DNA of 64,000 nt from Sordaria brevicollis (lineage: Eukaryota; Ascomycota; Sordariomycetes; Sordariales; Sordariaceae), in the NCBI GenBank assembly GCA_033439795.1, contig JAUTDP010000001.1, forward strand, positions 5,456,001-5,520,000, read 5' to 3'. The translations under genes were made by a program, and so were the position numbers. Below are positions 44,573-54,062 of the stretch, one piece after another. Every line of letters begins with the position of its first letter. Positions within the stretch are counted from its first letter, which is position 1. Under the pieces are notes generated by a model, which was not told the DNA's origin, made no database searches, and worked only from the letters and a program-made list of their open reading frames with translations.

Positions 44573-45259
44573 TCAAGCAACCAACTCAGCCTCCTCCAAC
44601 TCCCTCTCCCTCCTCTCCTCCTCCGCCTCCTCTCTCTCCCTGAGCTTCATCCCCTCCACCAGCGCCGTACCCTCCAACATGCCCGCCTCCTCTTCATCCT
44701 CTTTCCCACCACCACCCTCCTTCTTATTGCTTTGAACAGCCGCCGCCTTCTTAGCAGCCAGCCTCTCCCTCACCATCCTCGCAATCGCGTTGTCCGTCCT
44801 CACGTTCAGCACCTCCATCTTCTGGTTCAGCTCCCGCTTCAAGTCCCAGTTGGGCTTCTTGGGCTGCAACTTAAACAGATCAATCCCCTTGTTTTCTTCG
44901 GCCGCCTGCGCGTCCAAAGCGGCTTGTCGCTGCGCTTCTTCTTCGATGTCGGCTGCTTGTTCCTCTAGTGTGGGCTTTTCAAGCGACAATGTGGGAGGGG
45001 CCTCGAAACCGAGTTTGGGACCGCGGGTCTCGAAATCGAAGTTGCGCCCGGAGAGGTGGAGGCGGGCTACGTCGGTTGTTGGTGCGTCACCATCTTGTGA
45101 TTTTTGGTTTTCGGTGGTGTTGTTTTCGTCTTGGGGATGGGATTCATGCTCGTCGTCGAAGGAGACTGGTTCCGGTTCTTTACGCTTCAGCGACTTGAGT
45201 TTGGCTAGACGGGCCTTGCGGTCGTCGGCGGCGGCTGCGAGGGTCGCGTGGGAGGACAT
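44573..45259 (-). CDS. cwf18: Cwf18/CCDC12 pre-mRNA splicing factor
   Basis: Single exon, 228 residues. The start MSSHATLAAAADDRKARLAK and the following LKSLKRKEP fit the family N-terminus. The diagnostic region is LKLQPKKPNWDLKRELN-like (here FKLQPKKPNWDLKRELNQKM, about residues 128-147), then EVLNVRTDNAIARMVRERLA, which matches CCDC12 (PDWDLKRD...LEKRTQRAIAELIRERL). An NFDFETRGPKLGFEAPPTL-like segment sits before it. The C-terminus is a Glu/Arg-rich helix. Cwf18 is a component of the active spliceosome (NTC-associated, Prp19 complex). It faces the zinc-knuckle gene tail-to-tail and is divergent from the PPR gene. Confidence 0.9.
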   Translation of the reverse strand: MSSHATLAAAADDRKARLAKLKSLKRKEPEPVSFDDEHESHPQDENNTTENQKSQDGDAPTTDVARLHLSGRNFDFETRGPKLGFEAPPTLSLEKPTLEEQAADIEEEAQRQAALDAQAAEENKGIDLFKLQPKKPNWDLKRELNQKMEVLNVRTDNAIARMVRERLAAKKAAAVQSNKKEGGGGKEDEEEAGMLEGTALVEGMKLREREEAEEERRERELEEAELVA

Positions 45260-45824
45260 TGTTTCTGGTTTTGGTGTGTGTATGGTGTTCTGTCGATATT
45301 TGTTGTCCCGAAAGTATCCCGTCGTCTAGTTCCAATCTTTTGGTTCAATTGTGATATGATTTTCGAGATGCTGATGTTGAGGATGCGCTGGGATGCCGTC
45401 AGTGGATGGAGCGAGGTTCTGAAGCTGTGGATCTCAGGCAGTGGGACGCGCTCCGCGTGGGGTTCCCGGGGACGCTGTTAAGCACGGACCTTGCTAAAGC
45501 TTAGCGCCTGCCGTCCTGTTTACACCCCTGACGTTGCAGCCCGGTAACGACCGCATAGCGCGAAATAGATCATCCAGTCGGCACCCCGCGCATCTTATCA
45601 CCGACATCCAAAAATTTAAGAAAGCCAGTGCAGCATCGATTTTAGTCCGACATATACACTGCAAGAAGCGAAGGACACTCGACGATATCGGAACCACCCT
45701 TTCTTAGTCGAACCTCAAATCACGCGAAACGCATAATGTCAACCCACCCTCCGTCATAATATATCCTTTTCCTTATCCACGGCGCTCTATACTCGGTGTC
45801 GGCACGTCGGCCCACCGGCGCACC
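45260..45824. promoter_or_regulatory. Divergent promoter, cwf18 / PPR gene
   Basis: 565 bases between the two start codons. Nothing coding; no clear named element. Confidence 0.45.
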
Positions 45825-48455
45825 ATGCAGCAGTCCCCCTTCATCTGCCGGTCGTGTCTCTCCAACATTCGACGACAAGCCGATCCTCTCCAGCTCCGAC
45901 TTCCCTTTCGACCTCGGCCGCTGGTCCGTCCAGCCAGCTCCGTTGCTGCCTCGCCACAGAACTCCCAGAACTTGTTTGACAGCCATGCGATCGAATCCGA
46001 TGAAGTCCCGGTGCCCTCGCAGCCGAACAAGAAGAACACAAAGACAAAGTCGAGTGGGAAAAAACGCCCATGGTCAAAAGACTACAAACCAGTGATAGGA
46101 TGGAACGACACATTGAAAAGGGTTCAGGCAGACCATTGGGCCATTTGGAAAAACCTCAGCGACGTTGCCTATGACAGCAAGAGTGTCGCCAAGACGGTCT
46201 ATGACAGCAACATTGGAGACTATTCCCAATGGAAGGCAGACTTTGCCGAGGTGTGGGATAGGCGAGAACTGGACGAGGAAGAAATGAACAAACACCGAGC
46301 CACTCTACTGGAGTCACGGCGCCCTGAGATCTATATAATACAGGATCTTCTTTGCCAGCGGGATGTCGACTACATGCGGCAAGCCTGGGAGCTCATGCCC
46401 AAGGAATATCGAGCAAAGCTCTGGCAGCCGGTTATGCTCAACACTCTCGAATTGTTTCCCGACCGAGCCCCCGACATATTCCGCGCCATCTTTGAGGAAA
46501 ACGGAACGAACTTTTACTCAGCCGTTGACAGTTTCCTCTACATGACCGAGTATTTAGAGAGGTTGGAAGGACCCATGCAGTCGGAATATGGGAGAGCTGT
46601 CGCGGATGCCTTGCTTTTTTGCTACCGCAACACCAAGGAGCGCTATATCTGCCTGCGACAAAATACCATCTATCGCATTCTTAAGAACGCGACAACGGAA
46701 CAGGCCTATGACCTCCTTACAACTATCAAAGCGTACCGGCAGCCATTACACGTCAACACAAAACAACAGTTTGTCTGGTACTTGGCAAAGACACCAGAAT
46801 ACAAGCCGGCAGCAGCTGATCTACTTCGTGAGATGATCCACAAAGGAGAGCTGGATGTCAATGGACTGCACAGTGCTGCTCTGGCCACCGCCATCCTAAC
46901 CTTTCCCATCATGAGGAAACAAACTCAAGCGGCAAGCAAGGAAGATGACGAGAACCTTCCGGTGCTTCGCTCGCAACTAAACCAGGAACTTTTGGAGCTT
47001 GGACTCCAACCCAACATCATCCACTACACGACTATTGTGCGAAACCTTTGCGACAACGATGAGTTAGGAACCGCTTGGCAGGTCTATGACCTTATGACCA
47101 GTCAGGGAGTCCAGGCGGATTTCTATTTCTGGTCCCATATGCTACACGGAGCTACACTCAAAAATGACCACGGGAGTTTTCGCCGCATCCTCGAGCTGTT
47201 GCCAGTTGAAGCATGGCAGGATCCCGTCATTACCAACGGCGTCCTCGCCTTTATTTATACCACAACAATCTGGGAGCTGCGAAAACGGAGAATGAAGCCG
47301 CCAGTGCCCATCCCAAGTTTTGAGTACATGTTCAGGACGTACTCCAAGATCTTCGACCTTGGTCCTCTACAAAGCCTTTTAAACATCGACCTAGAAACCT
47401 ACACCACTGAAATTCACCAGCGAGAACTCGAAAACATGTCTCCATCATGGAGCAACTGGCAAAGCATGCGATCAATTCGGAGCATTCTCCAGCACGTACC
47501 CGACCTCGGACCCGAAGCCAAACTCCAGCCAGGCAACGACACGCTCAACATGATGGTAGTCGCCTTCATCCGCAACTTCTCGCAGCCCTACAGCTTGATC
47601 GAGTTCTACTCCAACTTCCGCACCCGGCTCAAGCGCGGGGACCCGACCATCCTCTCCTTCGTCAACTCCAAGGGCACCATGGTCCACGACACCATCATCA
47701 AGGCAATCATGGAATGGCAAGGCACCAACATGGCCCGTGTCGCGCTCGACATCGTCAGTGACATGCTCAAGGACGCCGCCGCCTCGCGCGCCCTTTTCGA
47801 CGCCGACCCCAACAAGCCCGACCTGGAACCCCGCCACCCGGCGCCCAACGTCTACACCTGGTCCGTCCTGCTGCACGGCTTCATGCACCGCCGCGAGCAC
47901 CGCGAGCAGGGCGATCGCATCTTCAAGATGATGCGCGAGCACGGCGTCGATCCCAACCGCGTGACGTGGAACACTCTCATCGCCGGTCACGCCCGTCTGC
48001 AAGCCGTGGGCAACACGGCCTCGGCTCTACAGCGCATGGAGGCGGCCGGGTACAAACCGGATCGGTTCACTTTGAGAGCTTTTAGCTACCTCTTGAACCG
48101 CGACGGCGCGCTGCAGATGATGCAGAGGCTGGAAGACAAGAAGAACAGGCGGCACGCGGCGTTTGTGGCGAAGCTAGCGCAGCAGGCGGCCGAGAAGCAT
48201 GAGGAGGAGGTTAAGGTGCCGGAGTGGATCGCGGCGGCGGATGAGTACAGGATCATGGAGGAGCAGTTGAGGGATATTAGCGAGAGCGTTGTTGATAGTG
48301 TCGAGAGTGTCGGCGGGGATGGGGAGGATGGGGAGGGTGAGGAGGCGTTGGTGGATGTGAGTGCGGAAGCGGAGTGGGATGCCATGGAGGGCATGATTGA
48401 GGTGATGGAGTCGTACCAGAAGAGGAATGCTGCTGTGGGCCGTAGAAACATGTGA
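45825..48455 (+). CDS. Mitochondrial pentatricopeptide-repeat (PPR) protein
   Basis: Single exon, 876 residues. The N-terminus MQQSPFICRSCLSNIRRQAD is Arg-rich with no acidic residue until position 20, a likely mitochondrial presequence (the CRSC pair is frequent in such fungal leaders). PPR-like units are visible at about residues 395-442 (PNIIHYTTIVRNLCDNDELG, then AWQVYDLMTSQGVQADFYFW) and 675-757 (NVYTWSVLLHGFMHRREHRE, FKMMREHGVDPNRVTWNTLI, LQRMEAAGYKPDRFTLRAF). A Lys-rich early segment (NKKNTKTKSSGKKR) precedes a conserved non-repeat N-terminal domain (WNDTLKRVQADHWAIWKNLS). The C-terminus is acidic. Fungal proteins of this type bind mitochondrial transcripts and act in their stability or translation; the target is unknown. 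Confidence 0.88.
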   Translation: MQQSPFICRSCLSNIRRQADPLQLRLPFRPRPLVRPASSVAASPQNSQNLFDSHAIESDEVPVPSQPNKKNTKTKSSGKKRPWSKDYKPVIGWNDTLKRVQADHWAIWKNLSDVAYDSKSVAKTVYDSNIGDYSQWKADFAEVWDRRELDEEEMNKHRATLLESRRPEIYIIQDLLCQRDVDYMRQAWELMPKEYRAKLWQPVMLNTLELFPDRAPDIFRAIFEENGTNFYSAVDSFLYMTEYLERLEGPMQSEYGRAVADALLFCYRNTKERYICLRQNTIYRILKNATTEQAYDLLTTIKAYRQPLHVNTKQQFVWYLAKTPEYKPAAADLLREMIHKGELDVNGLHSAALATAILTFPIMRKQTQAASKEDDENLPVLRSQLNQELLELGLQPNIIHYTTIVRNLCDNDELGTAWQVYDLMTSQGVQADFYFWSHMLHGATLKNDHGSFRRILELLPVEAWQDPVITNGVLAFIYTTTIWELRKRRMKPPVPIPSFEYMFRTYSKIFDLGPLQSLLNIDLETYTTEIHQRELENMSPSWSNWQSMRSIRSILQHVPDLGPEAKLQPGNDTLNMMVVAFIRNFSQPYSLIEFYSNFRTRLKRGDPTILSFVNSKGTMVHDTIIKAIMEWQGTNMARVALDIVSDMLKDAAASRALFDADPNKPDLEPRHPAPNVYTWSVLLHGFMHRREHREQGDRIFKMMREHGVDPNRVTWNTLIAGHARLQAVGNTASALQRMEAAGYKPDRFTLRAFSYLLNRDGALQMMQRLEDKKNRRHAAFVAKLAQQAAEKHEEEVKVPEWIAAADEYRIMEEQLRDISESVVDSVESVGGDGEDGEGEEALVDVSAEAEWDAMEGMIEVMESYQKRNAAVGRRNM

Positions 48456-51400
48456 TGAAGGTGGTGCATATATAGCTTGGTTTAGACTTTTGGGAATGTA
48501 TATATACATAGATGTTTATTTGGTTTGTGGGATTTCGGAGTTTGGTAGCTGTACTTTATCACATGGGTTGGATAAACATACATGACACAATTACCATGTT
48601 ATCTCGATGTCGATCTCGCTCTTCCTTAATACCTGTCTGTATTTCCCAATTCTTCTTCGATGCCCGGTTGTGTGGTAGCATAGGAAGCGCAGTGTCCCTG
48701 CTTCCTCCCACGTGTTGGAACTACATTGTGCATCAACGCCACGTTGAACCCAAAATTGCCGACTGAGTGTTGCAGGCAATACCTCTACGGAACAACATAC
48801 CCGCACCTATCGATAGGGGTGTCTTCACCAGCACAGCTACCTCACCGCTGTACAGTTTGAAGCAATTTCTTCCAGGCAGGTCCTAGAGACAAGAGATGTT
48901 TGCGCTCCCACGTTTCTGTCAGCGCCATCTCCCCTTCACGAGCTACCTACCGTAATGTCTCGGGCTATCCGGATCGAGTTTCCTTAGGTAAGAAGGCTTA
49001 ACCTAGCATAACACTCACGCACACTGCAATATTCATGCCCACCATAATGGAGCGCATGCTATCGATTATAGAGTGCTCCGGGTTCAAACACTAACATTCC
49101 CTCTCTTCCGTGCAGGCCATAGAAGCAATCTTCGCGTAGTATACTTGAGGTTTCTGCTAGATTAGGCCTTATTACCTAAGAAAACTCGATCCGGATAGCC
49201 CGAGACAGTACGGTACCACAATATCGCGGCTTAATTGCCCCTGAGGCTTTAGGGAAGTCAGGCAGACTCTGCAAGCATACTGCGACATCCATGCCCACAG
49301 TGGTATTCAATGCAAGATTGTGATTCCACGTTTTCCACCCTGAAGATTTCCGTGTCCTTGGCGACAACTTGAAAATGACATGTGAGAAAACCCAAACTTC
49401 GCAATGCTATGAAATCTACGGCCTCCCATCCGGCCACTTCTTACTTTCTGTCGGCATGAGGAGCACGTAAGCGTACAATTGACCTTACATCCTGAGATCA
49501 TGCTTGCTTTCCAGGGAGCCTACCTGCTCATGTGTCAATACTAAATCATGGACGTGAGGCGGGAAGGACGTGTAATGCGTTTTGAAGTACATAGAAAAGG
49601 AAAGATCGACCGACCAAGAGACTGCCCACGGTGAAGGAAGGTATGAAATGCACAAGTTACGATACAGCACATGGACTTCATGTCGAGCATGCCCAGCTAT
49701 GTATTGATAATATTCCGAGAGTATTCCAACCGAATGTCCAGGGTCGCATCGGTCTCGAGCAACTATGTACTACTCCTCAGGATTAAAAGCATGAAGCCCT
49801 GAGAGCAGAGACATTTCGGGTCCTGGCGCGTAGAGACCTGACAAGTTGTCTCTGAAAGTACTTGCTTGTTGGGTCATAAGTCATGCCTGCCTTTTCGAAA
49901 TAACATGTTCGATCCTGCCTATCATAACTTTGCCCAGGCCAAGTCATCTTAAAAGGCAATTACGAGTCGGACTCCAACTTCACACACTCAGTAACAGAAA
50001 GAGCGACCATGAGAGCGCCTTCCCACGGAAAAGGAAGAGCATAAAAAGTAGAAAAAGAAGAATGAGCCAAAAAGCAGCATCAGTTTGTTTGCTTAAATGT
50101 GCTGCCGTCTGCATGTAAACAAACCTGTGAAAACCCTACTCACTCATACGATACACATTCACGCCGAACTCAACACCAAGACACACACTCATCGTGGGGT
50201 TTTTAACTCAGATCGATGATAATGTAAGTAATCTAAACAGCCTGTCTACGACCAAATCGGCTGTGGGCAAAAGTGCATATACAATAAATAGTCTTCGTTC
50301 CTCATAAAATTTCCTTTCCCCGAATCCATCCCAATAACGGCCAAGAGGGGAAACTCAAGAGGAACGCTGGAGATGGAGAGTCGAGAGATAAGAAGAGAAA
50401 GGAGGTAACAGGGAGTCAAAAGAAATTTGTGTCATCGCTGCCCTCCCCGCTGATGATGCGGTGGCAGGCGCTGCGCGGAGGAATTCCTCCGAGAGTCACT
50501 TCTGTTCCTGTGCTTCAAGTGACATTCTCCTTTGTCCGACCCATCCATCCATACGTCCTCCAAAAGGCGCCCCTCCCACAGTTTGAGCAGCCCATCCAAG
50601 AAAACAAAGAATAAAAAGCCAGAAGAACAAGAACCCTAACCGCAACACCCTTCCTTAGGTCATCCATTGGATGAATTAGCACTGCCCGTCTACGACCAAA
50701 TCGTCGCGAGGGGGGGAAGGCTTTTGCGTAATTCTTTTCCCCGTCCTTTTGCTTCCTAATTCCAACCCAAACTCCAAAAAATGGTAAAACAACCAAGAAG
50801 TGAAATAGAAAATAAAAAAATGAGATTATAAGAGAAAAGGGTTTCCAGCAAAGTGGATTGAAAAGTCCAACCGTCCATCCGTGCAAGACTTTTCGAGTCT
50901 GCTTCGTGGCGGAGATACTGCCCAAAGTGTGGTGCAGCTCTCAATGCTATGTGAATGAGATACATCCACGATGTCCCTTCCATTCTGGCCTCAAATCTGA
51001 GTCCAGACCTACCGAAAGGGTTGTCGGGAAAGTGGCGACCAGCGTGGGTGTTGAAGTTCGTGAGGGTCTCGGTGAATGTGATAAAGACCAGGCCCTAATA
51101 GGTCTTGTCAAGAGGCATGGGCCTGCCATTGGTTCTATGGGTGTGTATCTTTGGTATGATCGTCCGTAGGGATCCAAGCTGCTGAGAACATCTGCTTCTT
51201 TGAACCCTCCCATCCATAGTATAGAAGCTACATGTGGCGGAAGATCTTTGGTCGTAGATGGGCAACGCCGACTTGCGAACATCGTGTAGAAGGGTTGGGT
51301 TGGTGCCCTTCTGAGAGTAAGAAGAGGAGGACTGCTGGGCACCTGCAACCCTGTGGAGTTTCCACCTGCAGCTCTAGGATTGGGAAATCAGGTTCGGAGG

Positions 51401-51977
51401 CCCAGCTCACCATCGCGGTTGATAGGGAGTGTTGCTGCTCGACAAAACGATGCATGCTAATTTGGCCAAGATTCAGGCGTTGAAGAGGTGATGTTGGTAC
51501 GTGATTTACAGGGTGGCGGATGCGTTGCTCTACGGTGTTTTGTGTAAAGTTGAAAGCCTGTGAGGAACAAACATTATTAGTCCTAGTTCTATCAGAATGT
51601 AGCGGGAAGCGGCAGAAGGAAACTTACTCAATGCTCTTCTTGCAGGCTGCGGTGCAAGGAGGAGGGGGGAAAGCATTCCAGGAGGAGACCCTGGAAGCGT
51701 TTGTAGTGTAGAAGTGTTGACCCCAAAAGGATGAAGTATAGGGGTGAGGAGAGAAGAGAAAAAGGCGAGAGAATACCTGTTGGTGGTCATCCGAGCTAGG
51801 AACAAGTGAGAGAGCCCAGACAAGCCCAGCAGGTGAAGGGACAGGAAGAGAGAAAGGGATGCGAGGAGAGGTGGTACGCATCTGGATGGATCATCCCACA
51901 ACAACCGGGTAGCCCAAGCAAAGATGTTGCTCGAGGTAATGTTGTGCGGTCCCCAAAAAGATGCCACGAACCACTCA
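48456..51977. other. 3.5-kb intergenic region with an inverted-repeat element
   Basis: Between the PPR stop and the acyltransferase stop. It holds the inverted-repeat element described separately (48948-49215) and a diverged 24-base direct repeat (49019-49042 and 49275-49298). No convincing gene. The rest is AT-richer than neighbouring genes. Confidence 0.45.
48948..49215. mobile_element. Putative MITE-like element with 61-bp terminal inverted repeats
   Basis: The arms 48948-49008 and 49155-49215 are inverted copies with 56 of 61 matching bases, sharing the core TGTCTCGGGCTATCCGGATC. The element is 268 bp long, too short to code for a transposase, and has no long frame. No clear target-site duplication was seen at the ends, so exact borders are uncertain. 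Size and structure fit a nonautonomous DNA element or its remnant. Confidence 0.6.
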
Positions 51978-54062
51978 CTATCCAACAACAACAACCCTTT
52001 CCTCAACCTTCCTAGCAAACTTCACCACAGGCTCATCCACGCCTCTCCAAAAGACGTCCGCCACCCAGACGACAAGTGGTACAACCAGAAAACTGGCTAG
52101 CACGAACCCCGTGATGTACTGTCGGTCTGTCTCAGTGCCCGTCACATGGGTCCAGGTCAATTTCATGACCGTATACCCGAGCGTGTGAAGCACTGGGCCG
52201 TGGACAAGGTAGATGGCGTAGGATATCTTGCCCAGGTATTGAGCCATGGAGGACTCGAACATGGTCTTGGGATTAAGGTACCTGGAGAAGACTGGTGCGG
52301 CGTAGCGAGCGGAGGCGGAGCTAGGGCCGCAGGCGGAAGAGGGATACTTCGAGACGGCGTAGACAAAGATGACGGCGCCTATGGGTTGGTAGAAGCGGTA
52401 GTGTTCTGTCCACCAGTAGGGGATGAGAGAGGTGAGGACAATCCAGCCCGGGGCGAGGTGTGAGTTGATGTCGGGTTGAGAGAGGAGGTAGAGGGATATC
52501 AGAAGGAGAAAAGTCGGGAAGAAGGTGGTCCTGACCACGGAAGATGATAGAGCTGTTATTGCGGAGGATGATCGTGGTCGTGGTTGCTGACATGGTTGTA
52601 GGAAGGAGAAATCCGTAGAGAGTAGAGGTTCAGAGCCGGAGCGGTAACGGGTTGATGTTGCGGAGGGCTCGAAAGCGTGGGAAAAGGGATAAGAAGTTGG
52701 AGGAACGCCCTCGGATCTGGTGTCAGAAGTGATCTGATCCGAGGACGTGCCTTCTGCCGCAGCATTATAGTGTGACTGGGGATGACGTCGCTGGTGATGC
52801 AGCTGCTGCCGCGGCAGCACGTCTCCCGTCCTCGCCAACACAACAGGCTGGACAACTGGCAAAATTCCTTCCTGTCCTCCTCCGCGCCTATTCACGAGCT
52901 CGATCTCCGCCTTTGCAGCATTTTCCTTTGCCACATCACCCTCGGCCAGTACCGTCCCCATCCAAAACAGACACATCTCCCATCTCTCCCACAGAAATGC
53001 AAACACGCACCACCCAAGAATCACTCCGATCCTGACTCTCATTCTCAACCTCGCCGTGCCCAAGATGGTCAAAAACAAGACCATTGAAGCCCGAAATTCC
53101 ACAGGAATGGTCCACAGATGGACGTCAATCCCAGTCGAACCGGCAAACGCATCCCAATCCCACAGGTGCACAAAGTTGAGCACGGCATATGCCCAGTCGA
53201 CGAACTGCTCGGTGGCGGAATCGAAGCGTGTGTAATGAATTTCCTGGACGTTTCTCAAAAATTCTGGATCTGACGCAAACGTGCGATTCCACTCGTAGAC
53301 CCCGAGTCGGAGAAGAATGACGATGATGAAGGTTGAAATTGCCGGTGGCAGAAATAGGCGTAGGCCGCGCCGGAAGACGAGAGAGGAGAGTGTCTCGAGG
53401 AGTTTGGAGTAAGCATGTCCGTGGGTACGAGCTGGAGTAGAGGATGGCGAAGTGGAAGAGGCTGAATGGATAAGCTTCAGCGGCTTAAGGGACAAGGCGT
53501 AGCCGGAGATGACGAAGAAGATGCAAACCATGGGCGGCCCCGAGTAGAAAAGCCGGATGAAAGGCAGCTTGAGAAAATAGTAGTTGCTACCTCCTGAGCC
53601 CCAGCCTTCGGCGATGACGAAGCATGTGTAGAAGTAGTGGCAGAGAAAAACCGAAAATGCAGCGATGCCGCGCATTCCGTCCAAATAGGCTGTTGGACTA
53701 AGAGCGCGGGGCTTCTCAATCTGACTGTTACCGCCTCCTTTCTTCTGGTGTCCTGGTGCCGTTGAATCGAAGTCTGTTCGTCCCCGTATGCGAGTCTGAA
53801 GAAAGCTCGGGAGAAGGAAGAACGCTGGGCGAAGCAATAGAGGACGTATTACCGGAGCTTTATAGAAGAACCGATGCGTCGGCCTTCGAAAGAGGAGCGC
53901 GATGCTCAGACCATGCCAGGGACTGAATATGCTGGAATCCTGGTGTGGTTGGCGTCGAGGAGCCCACCCAAGTTCTTGCCCACCATGTCTGGGGTTAGAC
54001 TCGACATCTCTGTCGAGGTCTGAACCCACGTTCGATTCCTTTATAGCATAAGAATCATCCAT
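51978..54062 (-). CDS. Acyltransferase-3 family membrane protein
   Basis: Single exon, 694 residues. After a hydrophilic N-terminus (about 1-125) the acyltransferase-3 start motif appears: LSPTAYLDGMRGIAAFSVFL followed by CHYFY. Then come repeated membrane segments (GPPMVCIFFVISGYALSLKP, FLPPAISTFIIVILLRLGVY, FLTILGTARL) and the C-terminal KISYAIYLVHGPVLHTLGYT motif typical of the family. A long hydrophilic loop (about residues 400-500, rich in Ser, His and Gln) interrupts the membrane core, which is unusual in length. Family members transfer acyl groups to carbohydrates or secondary metabolites at membranes; the substrate here is unknown. No biosynthetic neighbours are visible. Confidence 0.88.
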   Translation of the reverse strand: MDDSYAIKESNVGSDLDRDVESNPRHGGQELGWAPRRQPHQDSSIFSPWHGLSIALLFRRPTHRFFYKAPVIRPLLLRPAFFLLPSFLQTRIRGRTDFDSTAPGHQKKGGGNSQIEKPRALSPTAYLDGMRGIAAFSVFLCHYFYTCFVIAEGWGSGGSNYYFLKLPFIRLFYSGPPMVCIFFVISGYALSLKPLKLIHSASSTSPSSTPARTHGHAYSKLLETLSSLVFRRGLRLFLPPAISTFIIVILLRLGVYEWNRTFASDPEFLRNVQEIHYTRFDSATEQFVDWAYAVLNFVHLWDWDAFAGSTGIDVHLWTIPVEFRASMVLFLTILGTARLRMRVRIGVILGWCVFAFLWERWEMCLFWMGTVLAEGDVAKENAAKAEIELVNRRGGGQEGILPVVQPVVLARTGDVLPRQQLHHQRRHPQSHYNAAAEGTSSDQITSDTRSEGVPPTSYPFSHAFEPSATSTRYRSGSEPLLSTDFSFLQPCQQPRPRSSSAITALSSSVVRTTFFPTFLLLISLYLLSQPDINSHLAPGWIVLTSLIPYWWTEHYRFYQPIGAVIFVYAVSKYPSSACGPSSASARYAAPVFSRYLNPKTMFESSMAQYLGKISYAIYLVHGPVLHTLGYTVMKLTWTHVTGTETDRQYITGFVLASFLVVPLVVWVADVFWRGVDEPVVKFARKVEERVVVVG

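Noticed and set aside
51961..51980. GTGAGT overlapping the stop of the acyltransferase gene as a hidden intron like that of the FLC-like gene
   Set aside because: No good branch point and acceptor pair nearby, and the first CAG acceptor gives an immediate stop; the family C-terminus is already complete.
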